The notes: generated by a model from the sequence alone, not told the origin. A DNA stretch of 64,000 bases from JAGVIE01 sp964520905 (GCA_964520905.1 CAZFQL010000006.1:62001-126000), one strand, 5' to 3'. Numbered from the stretch's first letter, positions 23,993 to 32,878 are shown. Made by a program: numbers and translations.

Positions 23993-26515
23993 TTATTTTA
24001 CCACAATGCTGACAAGTTTGTTTTTTACAACAACCGTCTTGATAATCTGTTTTCCATCGATGTGTCGCTTCACGTTTTCGTCGGATAGAACAAGTTTCTT
24101 AAGTATTTCTGCATCCATATCGACTGCAACAGGAAACTTAGAGCGAACCTTCCCGTTCACTTGTACAACCATCTCGATTGTGTTTACTGCTGTCTTCGAT
24201 TCATCGTAGCGGGGCCACTTTTCGTAAGCAAGTGAAGATGAATGACCCAACTTCTGCCACAACTCTTCAGCAATATGAGGCGCGAATGGTGAAAGTAGCA
24301 AAACAAACGTTTCCATCATACATCTTGGTTTCACTTCCCGATTTAAAAACTCGTTAACGAAAATCATCATCTGTGAGATAGCAGTGTTGAAATTCATTCC
24401 TTCCAAATCGAGCGTAACCTTTTTGATTGCTTGATGGATGAACCTTTCGTCATCACCGGAAATAGGAACGTCTTTGATAGTCGGATGAAGCGCATTATTT
24501 TCATCTACAATCATCCGCCAGACTCGATTCAGGAAACGATATACACCTTCTACTCCGTGAGTCGACCATGGTTTAGTATCGACAAGCGGTCCCATAAACA
24601 TTTCGAACAAACGCATCGAGTCGGCGCCGTATTCGTTCACAACATCGTCGGGATTCACCACGTTGCCGCGCGACTTAGACATTTTCTGTCCATCTTCACC
24701 AAGTATCGTTCCTTGATTGATAAGTCGCTTGAACGGTTCTTTGGTTGAAAGATATCCAAGATCGTATAGAACTTTATGCCAGAAGCGGGCGTACAGCAAA
24801 TGCAGGACAGCATGCTCGGCGCCGCCAACATATAAATCGATGGGCATCCAATATTTTTCTTTTTCCTTCGAGATAAATTCTTTATCGTTATCCGGGTCGA
24901 TATAGCGAAGATAGTACCAGCACGAGCCAGCCCACTGAGGCATTGTATGAGTTTCACGTCGCGCAGGTTTGCCCGTTGCCGGATCAGTTGTATTAACCCA
25001 TTCAGGAATTGTTGCCAATGCTGACTCACCAGTATCGCTTGGTTTGTAAGAATTACTTTCAGGTAGTAAAATTGGAAGATCGGTTTCTGGTAAATCTTTT
25101 ACGGTTCCGTCTTCAAGATAAATCAACGGAAATGGTTCACCCCAATACCGTTGACGCGAGAACAGCCAATCTCTCAGCTTGTAATTGATGGAACGCTTAC
25201 CGAGCCCTTTCTTCTCCAACCACTCCGCCATTCGGACTTTCGCATCCACAGTCGATAATCCGTTTAGAGAGACTTCATCGTTCGCAGAATTCACAGCGCT
25301 TCCATCACCTGTGTAAGCTTCTTTTGAGATGTCACCACCCGAAACAATTTCAACAATCGGAAGATTGAATTGTTTGGCAAACTCGTAATCGCGTTCATCA
25401 TGTCCGGGCACAGCCATGATTGCGCCGGTGCCATAAGTGATGATTACATAATCGGCAATCCAGATGGGAATATTTTTCTTTGTTGCCGGATTAATCGCGT
25501 AAGCTCCGATAAAAACTCCTGTTTTGTTTTTATCAAGAGCAACACGATCCAGTTCACTTTTCATCTTTGCTTGATTGCGATAATCATCGACAATCTTTTT
25601 TTGTTCGGGCGTTGTGATCTCATCAACGAGCGGGTGTTCGGGTGCGAGAACCATATAAGTTGCGCCAAACATTGTATCGGCACGAGTTGTAAAAACACGG
25701 ATTGATTTAGTTGAGCCGGCAATCTTAAAATCAGCTTCTGCACCTTCAGATCGACCGATCCAGTTTCGTTGCATCTCAAGAATGCCGGGGGGCCAATTGA
25801 GATCGGCTAAATCATTTTCTAACCGTTCAGCGTAAGCGGTAATCCTGAGCATCCACTGTCGCATCGCACGTCGTTCAACGGTGTAACCTTTGCTAACCCA
25901 TTCGTCAACTTCTTCATTGGCAAGAACAGTTCCAAGTTCCGGACACCAGTTCACAGGCATTTCGGCAAGATAAGCGAGTCGAAGTTTCGTAACGTAATCG
26001 CATTTTTCTTTTTCAGAAAGATCGTGTGGAATCGGTAACTCTGATATCGGTCTGGCTTTATCTAATTTCGTATCGTACCACGAGTTATAAATTTTGAGGA
26101 AAATCCACTGCGTCCATTTATAATATTTCGGATCGGTCGTGTTCACCTCGCGCGACCAATCGTATGATAAGCCGAGCATTTTTATTTGTCGCTTGAAGGT
26201 AGCAATATTTTGCTGCGTTGTTATGCTGGGATGAATTCCGGTTTGCATAGCATACCGCTCGGCGGGTAAACCAAAAGCATCCCAACCCATCGGATGTAAT
26301 ACATTAAAGCCATTCATCCTTTTATAGCGAGTGTAAATATCGGTTGCGGTATATCCCTCAGGATGCCCGACATGCAAGCCGGAGCCTGAAGGATACGGAA
26401 ACATATCGAGGATGTAAAGTTTTTGTTTGGCAGTTTCGTCAACGACCTTGAATGTTTGATGGTCGTCCCAATATTTCAGCCACTTCTTTTCGATTTCTAA
26501 AAATGGATAAGCCAT
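23993..26515 (-). CDS. leuS: leucyl-tRNA synthetase
   Basis: An 840-residue class I synthetase, normal length. HIGH-type motif HVGH at residues 48-51 ([15 protein letters not shown]), the editing domain with [20 protein letters not shown], and KMSKS in [10 protein letters not shown] near residue 610. Starts [13 protein letters not shown] nearly identical copy of its first ~50 bases plus upstream DNA is found at 27216-27289 beyond the second hicBA pair. Confidence 0.97.
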   Translation of the reverse strand: MAYPFLEIEKKWLKYWDDHQTFKVVDETAKQKLYILDMFPYPSGSGLHVGHPEGYTATDIYTRYKRMNGFNVLHPMGWDAFGLPAERYAMQTGIHPSITTQQNIATFKRQIKMLGLSYDWSREVNTTDPKYYKWTQWIFLKIYNSWYDTKLDKARPISELPIPHDLSEKEKCDYVTKLRLAYLAEMPVNWCPELGTVLANEEVDEWVSKGYTVERRAMRQWMLRITAYAERLENDLADLNWPPGILEMQRNWIGRSEGAEADFKIAGSTKSIRVFTTRADTMFGATYMVLAPEHPLVDEITTPEQKKIVDDYRNQAKMKSELDRVALDKNKTGVFIGAYAINPATKKNIPIWIADYVIITYGTGAIMAVPGHDERDYEFAKQFNLPIVEIVSGGDISKEAYTGDGSAVNSANDEVSLNGLSTVDAKVRMAEWLEKKGLGKRSINYKLRDWLFSRQRYWGEPFPLIYLEDGTVKDLPETDLPILLPESNSYKPSDTGESALATIPEWVNTTDPATGKPARRETHTMPQWAGSCWYYLRYIDPDNDKEFISKEKEKYWMPIDLYVGGAEHAVLHLLYARFWHKVLYDLGYLSTKEPFKRLINQGTILGEDGQKMSKSRGNVVNPDDVVNEYGADSMRLFEMFMGPLVDTKPWSTHGVEGVYRFLNRVWRMIVDENNALHPTIKDVPISGDDERFIHQAIKKVTLDLEGMNFNTAISQMMIFVNEFLNREVKPRCMMETFVLLLSPFAPHIAEELWQKLGHSSSLAYEKWPRYDESKTAVNTIEMVVQVNGKVRSKFPVAVDMDAEILKKLVLSDENVKRHIDGKQIIKTVVVKNKLVSIVVK

Positions 26516-26541
26516 AGTGTGTTTAAAATACGGAAATTAGA
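26468..26541. repeat. direct repeat, left copy (leuS 5' end)
   Basis: The 74 bases spanning the leuS start (first 16 codons and 26 bases upstream) match 27216-27289 with three mismatches. This is the intact, functional copy. The repeats face the same way and bracket the hicBA pair 748 bases apart. Confidence 0.92.
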
Positions 26542-26592
26542 GGGGATTCACAAGAAATACCTTGTAGAAGAAGATATTTTAATAAGGTCGTA

Positions 26593-26611
26593 GATATAGA
26601 CCTTCTATATC
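26593..26611. promoter_or_regulatory. palindrome upstream of hicBA module 2
   Basis: GATATAGaccttCTATATC is a perfect 7-bp inverted repeat with a 5-base spacer, upstream of a candidate promoter. Module 1 also has a TATAG-type palindrome next to its promoter, so it may be an operator for the antitoxin. Confidence 0.35.
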
Positions 26612-26652
26612 GCTTTATCCTGAATTGCAACACAGTGATCATAATACTATTC

Positions 26653-26684
26653 TTGGTTTTTAATCTCCATTATCTTTATATTGT
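26653..26684 (+). promoter_or_regulatory. candidate promoter of hicBA module 2
   Basis: TTG at 26653-26655, 21 bases, then TATATTGT at 26677-26684 roughly fits TTTG-N19-21-TAnnTTTG. It would start transcription about 35 bases before hicB. Confidence 0.4.
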
Positions 26685-26724
26685 AATCAAGTAATGGAAT
26701 TGAAATGAACCTCAGTATGAATAT

Positions 26725-26931
26725 ATGAATGAAATTATTTTTCTGATACAAGAAGCGCCCGAAGGCGGATATACAGCCCGTGCATTGGGTGAATCTATCT
26801 TCACAGAAGCTGACACGATAGAAGAGCTTCAAAACCAGATTCGAGATGCAGTAAAGTGTCATTTTGAAGATGGCAAAACTCCCAAGGTAATTCGTTTACA
26901 TCATGTGAGGGAAGAAATTATAACAGTATGA
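26725..26931 (+). CDS. hicB: HicB-like antitoxin, module 2
   Basis: A 68-residue protein, MNEIIFLIQEAPEGGYTARALGESIFTEADTIEELQNQIRDAV, the short HicB fold (a GGYTARALG strand in place of GMFVVECPTLPGC). It is expected to neutralise the toxin encoded immediately downstream. It shares fold but little sequence with the antitoxin at 15374-15586, so the two modules are not recent copies of each other. The stop overlaps the hicA start as ATGA. Confidence 0.83.
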   Translation: MNEIIFLIQEAPEGGYTARALGESIFTEADTIEELQNQIRDAVKCHFEDGKTPKVIRLHHVREEIITV

Positions 26932-27173
26932 AACTACCACGAGACATTTCGGGCAACGAGCTTGCCCAGAAATTATCCCGCTACGGTTATACTGTCACTC
27001 GACAAACGGGGAGTCATATCCGTCTTACAACAAATCAGAATGGAGAGCATCATATTACGATCCCGAGTCACCAATCCCTAAGAATCGGCACACTCGCTTC
27101 GATATTGAACGATGTTGCCTCTCATCTTGAAATAGAGAAGCTTAAACTGATTGAAGCATTGTTTGGTAAATAA
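26928..27173 (+). CDS. hicA: HicA-type toxin, module 2
   Basis: An 81-residue HicA-family protein: ISGNELAQKLSRYGYTVTRQTGSHIRLTT with the catalytic His in GSH, then HHITIPSHQSLRIGTLASILNDV. It would be an mRNA interferase controlled by the upstream HicB. It overlaps hicB by four bases. The leuS fragment begins 43 bases downstream. Confidence 0.88.
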   Translation: MKLPRDISGNELAQKLSRYGYTVTRQTGSHIRLTTNQNGEHHITIPSHQSLRIGTLASILNDVASHLEIEKLKLIEALFGK

Positions 27174-27215
27174 CACAATCCTAATGATGAGGGAACAATG
27201 AACGATCTAATTTAT

Positions 27216-27289
27216 CCAATATTTCAGCCACTTCTTTTCGATTTCTAAAAATGAATAAGCCATAGTGTGTTTAAAATACGGATTTTAGA
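27216..27289 (-). pseudogene. truncated copy of the leuS 5' end
   Basis: Matches 26468-26541 with three mismatches in 74 bases. On the minus strand it reads [18 protein letters not shown] then a stop, so only the first 16 codons of leuS are present. With the intact leuS end it brackets the hicBA pair as direct repeats. The near identity implies a recent event. Confidence 0.9.
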
Positions 27290-27597
27290 TCGTATTAACA
27301 AGGATTGATGCCTTAACACATCTTAATACCGGTGACAAGAATTGATAAATTAAATTTTATTCTTGACTTTCATTTTAAAAAGTTCGATATTCTTACCATA
27401 TAAATTATGGAAGTAAAATTTTTGAGGAGTACATTCCGTGGGAAAACCTGTAGTAAATTTGGGGTTCATCCTGTGTGATATTAGTTCATTATAGCTCAAG
27501 GCAACTGAAAATTGTACTCATGTTAGCAATAAAACGCTTGGAAAGATTATTAGTCCACTGGACACGGTACTTAGTCCAAAAGCGAAATAAACGCAAT
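27290..27597. other. gap between the leuS fragment and the first attC-like site
   Basis: No gene is supported here. TTGACT at 27363 followed by AT-rich DNA is a weak promoter candidate. GAGGAG followed by a GTG at 27438 opens only an 18-codon frame, perhaps a remnant. The stretch could be what is left of an older cassette. Confidence 0.4.
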
Positions 27598-27690
27598 GCG
27601 TATAACATCCCGATTTGGTTGGCTAAACGCTATGCGTCTATCATACCATTTTGGGTGGATATACGCTATTCGTTAAGCCAATAGTTATAG
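27598..27690 (+). repeat. attC-like recombination site 1 (upstream boundary of the cassette)
   Basis: R''-like GTATAAC (27600-27606) and R'-like GTTATAG (27684-27690) enclose an imperfect stem TTGGCTAAACG / CGTTAAGCCAA (27619-27629 with 27671-27681, 10 of 11 pairs). This is the plan of an integron attC site, although the spacing inside the arms is uneven. Confidence 0.5.
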
Positions 27691-28801
27691 GCAATTGCCC
27701 GCACTAAGTAAGGAGTAATCTCAATGGCAAATTTATTCTGGAAGCAAAAGGGGAAAAAGACACTCAACCTTGTCTCCACTCCCTTTTCTTCTGAAGAAGA
27801 ATTCGAGAAAGTCATCTTCGAGACGAAGGAGATTCTGGAGGACATTTTTCTAATCAAGCGGCAGATCCGAGGCGGCAAGAAGGCTGGCATTCCTGATATC
27901 GTCGGCATCGACAGTGATGGTAATGTCTGCATTGTCGAGATGAAGAACGTCGCCATTGATGCTTCTGTCATTCCCCAAGTGTTGGCGTATGCTTTCTGGG
28001 CTCAAAAGAATCCAGACTCTATCAAAAATCTCTGGCTCGAAGCCCCCAAGCAACCAGAGGATGTCGTCGTCAATTGGGATAACTACGAAGTCAGAATCAT
28101 CATTATTGCTCCATCAATTGAGCATTCAACTCTCGAACTTGTCAACACAATCACCTACCCTGTCGACCTTATCGAAATCAAACGTTGGGTAGAAGGTTCT
28201 AATCAATTTCTGCTCGTGAACAAATTAGAGCCCGAGCAACCCAAGAAAGTCCGAGCCGTTCGAGGTCTTGAAGTTTATGACCGTGCTTTCTATGAGAGTC
28301 ACTACAACAAACAAAGTGTCGGTGCGTTTCTGAACTTTGCGGAAGAAACCGAGCAATTGATAAAGAGCAAAGGTTGGCCGCTCGAGATGAAGTTCAACAA
28401 GCACTATTGCGGCTTCAAGCACGGTTTCTTCAACGCATTTGGAATCAAGTGGGTTGGTTCAAAGACGTTTGCCTTCTTCTTTAAGCTGCCGAAGTCTGTC
28501 GCCGAGAAGATTCAACCGGATAGTCTTAAGATGGATCGATACGAAGATCAGTGGAAGGAGGCGGTCTACAAGATTGATCCAGCCAAAACGAAAGTGAAAG
28601 CCTTCTTGCCGCTCTTTGAAAAAGCTCTTAGTTCGATTACCGGAAAAGAACAGTGAGCGGGCAACTGCCTATAACAACCAAAAGCACGACGCTCCCGTTG
28701 TTGATAGAAATTTATTGTGGTCGCTCAACACAGTTTGCCGCAAAAAGAATTGGTCATTTGATAGCGGCAAACTGTGCTGCGTGCTTTTGGTGAACGTTAT
28801 G
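27684..28801 (+). mobile_element. integron-like gene cassette (no integrase in the window)
   Basis: A single-gene unit running from the G-TT of one attC-like site to that of the next. Its first 19 bases, GTTATAGGCAATTGCCCGC (27684-27702), are complementary at 18 of 19 positions to GCGGGCAACTGCCTATAAC (28657-28675) right after the gene stop. This is expected if the cassette's own attC is re-formed in the circular state. The gene is promoter-poor and its start and stop lie close to the boundaries, as in integron cassettes. Confidence 0.6.
27724..28656 (+). CDS. PD-(D/E)xK nuclease-like protein (DUF91/NucS-like) in a cassette
   Basis: A 310-residue soluble protein. GIPDIVGIDSDGNVCIVEMKN at about 55-77 is the PD...(E)xK core of the restriction-endonuclease-like fold, closest in feel to DUF91/EndoMS-NucS-type domains. 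The C-terminal part (YCGFKHGFFNAFGIKWVGS...FFFKLP) is like domains attached to such nucleases in accessory genomes. Substrate and role (DNA repair or defence) are unknown. AAGGAG lies about 8 bases before the ATG. It is the only gene between two attC-like sites, which implies horizontal origin. Confidence 0.65.
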   Translation: MANLFWKQKGKKTLNLVSTPFSSEEEFEKVIFETKEILEDIFLIKRQIRGGKKAGIPDIVGIDSDGNVCIVEMKNVAIDASVIPQVLAYAFWAQKNPDSIKNLWLEAPKQPEDVVVNWDNYEVRIIIIAPSIEHSTLELVNTITYPVDLIEIKRWVEGSNQFLLVNKLEPEQPKKVRAVRGLEVYDRAFYESHYNKQSVGAFLNFAEETEQLIKSKGWPLEMKFNKHYCGFKHGFFNAFGIKWVGSKTFAFFFKLPKSVAEKIQPDSLKMDRYEDQWKEAVYKIDPAKTKVKAFLPLFEKALSSITGKEQ

Positions 28802-28803
28802 TG
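28668..28803 (+). repeat. attC-like recombination site 2 (downstream boundary of the cassette)
   Basis: TATAAC (28670-28675) and GTTATGT (28796-28802) form the outer ends. Inside are a perfect 11-bp stem CCAAAAGCACG / CGTGCTTTTGG (28678-28688 with 28780-28790) and a perfect 13-bp inner hairpin CACAGTTTGCCGC / GCGGCAAACTGTG (28729-28741 with 28764-28776). Length, ends (TATAACAA...GTTATG) and nested pairing resemble long attC sites of chromosomal integrons. Confidence 0.68.
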
Positions 28804-28844
28804 CAATTGCCCCTTCGAAGATTTACAAGAAAGGAGTTAACAAC

Positions 28845-30101
28845 ATGCATACACTCTATACCACATTATCTATTTGCCTACTCACGTTGATGCTTGCAGG
28901 CACACTGAGCGCCCAATGGGTTCATACATCTCTCGACAGTGTTGGCGTAAATTGCTTTGCCAATAGTGGAACAAATCTTTTTGCGGGGACTGACAGCGGT
29001 GTTTTTCTTTCCACCAACAACGGTGCGATCTGGACTGCAGTGAATGGTGGCTTGACGGATACTAATGTTACTGCTCTTGCCGTCTCCGGCCAAAATCTCT
29101 TTGCCGGGACTGGCGTAGGCGTCTTTCATTCCACCAACAACGGCACAAGCTGGAGTGCCACCGGCTTACCGGGAAACGAATTCTGTGGCTACCATTCTAT
29201 AGCTATCTTTGGGATAAATGTTTTCGTTGGGATTTCTGGAAATTCGATATGTAGTGCTGGTCCTGGTGTCTATTTCTCCACAAACAACGGAATAGACTGG
29301 ACTCAAGTGTTGGATTTAGGAAGGCTGACAGGAGTCTACACTCTTGCCGTAGTTGGCGCGCAAATATATGTCGGAACTTGGGACGAGGGCCTTCTTGCAA
29401 CGTCGGACACAGGAATGACTTGGGCGACCAAGAATGTGGGACTTGAAGATTCAAGTGTCCATGCTTTAGCCATGAATGGTTCCAATTTCTTCGCCGGCAC
29501 GTATAGCGGCGTCTTTCTTTCCACTAACAATGGTGACATCTGGACGGCAATTAATGCCTGTCTGACGGATAGTGCCGTAACTTGCTTTACGGTCAGCGGT
29601 TCAAATGTCTTTGCAGGAACAGCACATGGAGTGTTTCTCACGACAAACAATGGCACAAACTGGACAGAGGTTAACACAGATTTGATGGACTCTAGTATCA
29701 CAGCGCTTACCGTTAGCGACTCATTTCTCTTTGCCGGAACTACAAGTGGCGTCTGGAAACGTCCGCTCTCGGATATGATCACCGATGTATCGCTAATTGC
29801 AAAAGAGTTACCAATAGAATTCATGCTTGGTCAAAACTATCCCAACCCGTTTAATCCGACAACAACAATCAGCTATCAGTTGCCAAAGCAAGCTCATGTT
29901 ACACTGAAAATATTTGATGTGCTTGGCAGAGAAGTCGCAACACTAGTTAATGGCGTTGAGGAGCCGGGGTATAAGTCGGTGACGTGGAATGCAAGCAAGT
30001 TATCGAGCGGAGTGTATTTCTATCGTGTTGTGGCGAATGCTATCCATTCGGGACATGCAGAAAGTTATACTGAGACAAAGAAACTTGTGCTGTTGAGGTA
30101 A
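28845..30101 (+). CDS. secreted propeller-repeat protein with type IX sorting domain
   Basis: A 418-residue exported protein. Signal peptide ends in MLAGTLSAQ; six to seven blades follow, of the form LFAGTDSGVFLSTNNGAIWT, related to the larger protein at 8309-10495. The sorting domain runs from YPNPFNPTTTISYQLP to TETKKLVLLR. A small palindrome (CGAATGctatcCATTCG, 30034-30050) lies near the end, in ANAIHSG, and may be another repeat insertion. AAGGAG precedes the ATG. It follows directly on attC-like site 2 but has no attC after it. Confidence 0.8.
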   Translation: MHTLYTTLSICLLTLMLAGTLSAQWVHTSLDSVGVNCFANSGTNLFAGTDSGVFLSTNNGAIWTAVNGGLTDTNVTALAVSGQNLFAGTGVGVFHSTNNGTSWSATGLPGNEFCGYHSIAIFGINVFVGISGNSICSAGPGVYFSTNNGIDWTQVLDLGRLTGVYTLAVVGAQIYVGTWDEGLLATSDTGMTWATKNVGLEDSSVHALAMNGSNFFAGTYSGVFLSTNNGDIWTAINACLTDSAVTCFTVSGSNVFAGTAHGVFLTTNNGTNWTEVNTDLMDSSITALTVSDSFLFAGTTSGVWKRPLSDMITDVSLIAKELPIEFMLGQNYPNPFNPTTTISYQLPKQAHVTLKIFDVLGREVATLVNGVEEPGYKSVTWNASKLSSGVYFYRVVANAIHSGHAESYTETKKLVLLR

Positions 30102-30106
30102 CATAG

Positions 30107-30148
30107 TACCTTCGCGAAAGTTACCGCGGTGAATTCCTTTCACGAAGT
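30107..30148. repeat. paired palindromic repeat, copy 5 (degenerate)
   Basis: TACCTTCGCGAAAGTTA (30107-30123) and TTCCTTTCACGAAGTGA (about 30131-30148) look like a decayed pair of the ACCTTCGCGAAGGT family, in the convergent gap between the propeller gene and rplQ. Confidence 0.55.
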
Positions 30149-30176
30149 GATTCTTCAGATCAGGAAGTTCGTCACA

Positions 30177-30213
30177 GAAATAAAAGAGGGTACCCAACTA
30201 TGGATACCCTCTT
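30177..30213 (-). terminator. rho-independent terminator of the ribosomal operon
   Basis: On the minus strand, AAGAGGGTA and TACCCTCTT (30213-30205 with 30192-30184) form a perfect 9-bp stem followed by TTTTATTT, about 25 bases after the rplQ stop. Confidence 0.8.
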
Positions 30214-30236
30214 GCAAAACTGAAAAATGATTTAGC

Positions 30237-30722
30237 TTACTTTTTTTCCATCTTCATTTCGCCGGTTGGAACTTCTTTCTTTTCCTTTTTCTCCTTCTTT
30301 GCCTTTGGCTTAGAAGCAGTTTTCTTTGGTTCCTGTCCGGTATTAAAATCCACTAACTCAAGAATTGCAACTTCAGCCGCATCACCGTGGCGCTGTCCGA
30401 GCTTTATCACTCGCGTATAACCACCGGCACGGGTCGCAACTTTTGGAGCAATCTCTGTAAACAATTCCTTTATAACATCGCGGTCTTTGATATACCTTGC
30501 TATCTGACGCCGCACATGTACATTCTTTTTATCACCCTCTGTCGCTACAGCATTCTTTGCTTTCGTTATTAATTTCTCGACCATCATTCGGGTTTCTTTC
30601 GCCTTAGCAAGAGTTGTATGAATCCTCTTACTGCGAAGTAATGCCGTTGACAGCGCGTTGAGCGTAGCTTTCCGGTGACTTGCGGTGCGTTTTAGTTTTC
30701 GTCCTGCTTTTCTGTGTCGCAT
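30237..30722 (-). CDS. rplQ: 50S ribosomal protein L17
   Basis: A 161-residue protein starting [19 protein letters not shown], the L17 hallmark, with [26 protein letters not shown]. The core ends near residue 125; a Lys/Glu-rich tail ([13 protein letters not shown]) extends it, as is common in Bacteroidota. Last gene of the super-operon, before a strong terminator. Confidence 0.97.
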   Translation of the reverse strand: MRHRKAGRKLKRTASHRKATLNALSTALLRSKRIHTTLAKAKETRMMVEKLITKAKNAVATEGDKKNVHVRRQIARYIKDRDVIKELFTEIAPKVATRAGGYTRVIKLGQRHGDAAEVAILELVDFNTGQEPKKTASKPKAKKEKKEKKEVPTGEMKMEKK

Positions 30723-30743
30723 TGAGATTCCTATTAATAAACA

Positions 30744-31733
30744 TTAATCGTTACTGTCGTGAAGATATTTCTCGACATCCATTCCAAAATTCAAGCCGAA
30801 TTGCTCTATAATTTCCGAAAGTTCAGCCAGCGACTTGCGTCCGAAATTTCTGAACTTCAGAAGTTCCGGTTCATCTCTACGGACAAGGTCGGCTATAGTT
30901 CTGATGTTGGCTGCCTTTAGACAATTATGAGAACGAACCGAGAGTTCTAGCTCATCGACAGACATTTGGAGAATTTTTTTGATACGCGCGAATTCAGAAT
31001 CACGTTCAAGCATTTCCTCGTGAGCGTCTGATTCGATATTGAAACTTAGAAACAACTGAATATGATCGCGTAATATTACCGCCGCCTGTGCGAGAGCATC
31101 ATCCGGTGCAACCGAACCATCTGTTTCGATTTCAAGCGTTAACTTTTCATAATCGGTTTGCTGTCCTACGCGAGTCGGCTCGACAATGAACCTGACATTC
31201 TTGATCGGCGTGAAGATAGAATCTATTGCGATGAGATCAACCGTTTGTTCGGCTATCTTATTCTCTTCAGCAGTGACATATCCTTTGCCGCGCCCGATTC
31301 GTAGTTCCAATTCGAAAACAGAGCCTGCATTTAATGTCGCGATATGCTGATTCGGATTCAGGATTTCAATCTCCGGATTCGCTTTTTGAATATCTGCGGC
31401 AGTAAATTCTTTCGGACCCTTCACCTCGACCACTATACGATTGAGCTTTTTGTTGATTAGCTTCATTCGTATTGATTTGAGATTTAAAATGATTTCCGAA
31501 ACGTCCTCAACAACACCGGGTATGGTGGAAAATTCATGAAGAACGCCCTCGATGCGGATCGCTGTAAAAGCAGTTCCTGTAAGAGAGGATAAGAGGATTC
31601 TCCTGAAAGCATTACCAATAGTAACGCCGAAACCTTTTTCTAACGGTTGTAGGATGAACCTTCCGAAAATATTGGAATAACTTCCTTCATCGAGCTGTAC
31701 TTTCTCAGGCATTTGATAATTTGTTGTTACCAT
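30744..31733 (-). CDS. rpoA: RNA polymerase alpha subunit
   Basis: A 329-residue subunit that nucleates polymerase assembly. The N-terminal dimerisation domain has LEKGFGVTIGNAFRRILLSS; the C-terminal domain (ELELSVRSHNCLKAANIRTI...FGRKSLAELSEII) contacts DNA and activators. Placed between rpsD and rplQ, as in most bacteria. Confidence 0.98.
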   Translation of the reverse strand: MVTTNYQMPEKVQLDEGSYSNIFGRFILQPLEKGFGVTIGNAFRRILLSSLTGTAFTAIRIEGVLHEFSTIPGVVEDVSEIILNLKSIRMKLINKKLNRIVVEVKGPKEFTAADIQKANPEIEILNPNQHIATLNAGSVFELELRIGRGKGYVTAEENKIAEQTVDLIAIDSIFTPIKNVRFIVEPTRVGQQTDYEKLTLEIETDGSVAPDDALAQAAVILRDHIQLFLSFNIESDAHEEMLERDSEFARIKKILQMSVDELELSVRSHNCLKAANIRTIADLVRRDEPELLKFRNFGRKSLAELSEIIEQFGLNFGMDVEKYLHDSND

Positions 31734-31796
31734 AATTTCTTTCTCCCGCCTATTTATATCGTGAATAATCTCAATAAATAATGGGTTAATAATGAA

Positions 31797-32426
31797 TTAC
31801 TTGGAATAAAGCTCTACAACCAATTGTTCATTGGCATTGAGCGGTATATCGGCGCGCTCGGGGACACTCAGGAACACACCCGACATGGCTGCTTTATCGA
31901 GACTCAGCCACGGCAGCATCGCACTGTCTTTCATACGCTTCATTGAAGTATGGATAACTTCCATTTTTTTACTTTTATCGACTATCTGAACTACATCACC
32001 GGCTCTTAATAGATAGGACGGAATGCTGACAACTTTATGATTAACCATAACATGTCCATGGTTGATAAGCTGTCTGCCGGATTTGCGTGATGGCGCAAAG
32101 CCTAAACGATAGAAAACAGTATCGAGCCGGCGTTCGAGCATTTTTACAAGATTCTCCGCTGTTCGTCCGGTTTGACTTAAAGCTTTCTCAAAATATTTAT
32201 GGAATTGACCTTCCTGCAAACCATACATGCGGCGTATCTTCTGTTTCTCACGGAGTTGAACGCCATACTCCGAAATTTTTTGCCGTCGTGATTGACCGTG
32301 TTGTCCCGGCGGATACGCTTTTCTTTCGACAGGACATTTTTCAGTGAAACATTTCGTGCCTTTTAAAAATAATTTTTGTCGCTCTCTTCGGCACAATCTG
32401 CAGCTTGCTTCAATATATCTACCCAT
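31797..32426 (-). CDS. rpsD: 30S ribosomal protein S4
   Basis: A 209-residue primary 16S rRNA-binding protein. GRYIEASCRLCRRERQKLFLKG at the start and the S4 RNA-binding domain (RLDTVFYRLGFAPSRKSGRQLINHGHVMVN). The Cys pair in CRLCRR replaces the fuller zinc-binding set of some S4 proteins. Located between rpsK and rpoA. Confidence 0.97.
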   Translation of the reverse strand: MGRYIEASCRLCRRERQKLFLKGTKCFTEKCPVERKAYPPGQHGQSRRQKISEYGVQLREKQKIRRMYGLQEGQFHKYFEKALSQTGRTAENLVKMLERRLDTVFYRLGFAPSRKSGRQLINHGHVMVNHKVVSIPSYLLRAGDVVQIVDKSKKMEVIHTSMKRMKDSAMLPWLSLDKAAMSGVFLSVPERADIPLNANEQLVVELYSK

Positions 32427-32464
32427 ATTTTCCTTCTAAAAAAATAGATTACTTTATACTCTGT

Positions 32465-32878
32465 TTATACACGACGTCTCTTCGGTGGACGGCAGCCGTT
32501 GTGCGGAATCGGTGTAATATCGCGAATACTAAGAATTTCCAAGCCAACTGTCTGAAGGGATCGTATCCCTGCCTCACGGCCGGAACCGGGTCCTTTAACG
32601 AAGACGTCTACTTTCCTTAGCCCTAAATCGTGAGCTTCTTTAGCGGCGGCTTCTGCTGTTACCTGTGCGGCAAAGGGTGTATTTTTTCTCGATCCTTTAA
32701 ATGCATTCCGCCCAGCTGACGACCAGCTTATCACATTTCCATAAACATCCGTGATAGTCACGATGACATTATTGAATGTCGCTTTGATAAAAACTTTTCC
32801 GGTAACATCAACCTGAATTTTCTTTTTTTTCTTTGCAGCTCCGGCTGTTGAAGCTGCACCTGTAGTATTTTTAGCCAT
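32465..32878 (-). CDS. rpsK: 30S ribosomal protein S11
   Basis: A 137-residue platform protein. [39 protein letters not shown] and the end [14 protein letters not shown] are invariant S11 motifs. The N-terminus is Lys/Ala-rich and disordered. Confidence 0.98.
   Translation of the reverse strand: MAKNTTGAASTAGAAKKKKKIQVDVTGKVFIKATFNNVIVTITDVYGNVISWSSAGRNAFKGSRKNTPFAAQVTAEAAAKEAHDLGLRKVDVFVKGPGSGREAGIRSLQTVGLEILSIRDITPIPHNGCRPPKRRRV

Noticed and set aside
27438..27495. GAGGAG followed by GTG and 18 codons (start of a gene?)
   Set aside because: Too short and without recognisable content; at most a remnant.
27475..27684. 69-codon frame starting near the first attC-like site
   Set aside because: It runs through the attC stem, has no ribosome binding site and no family resemblance.
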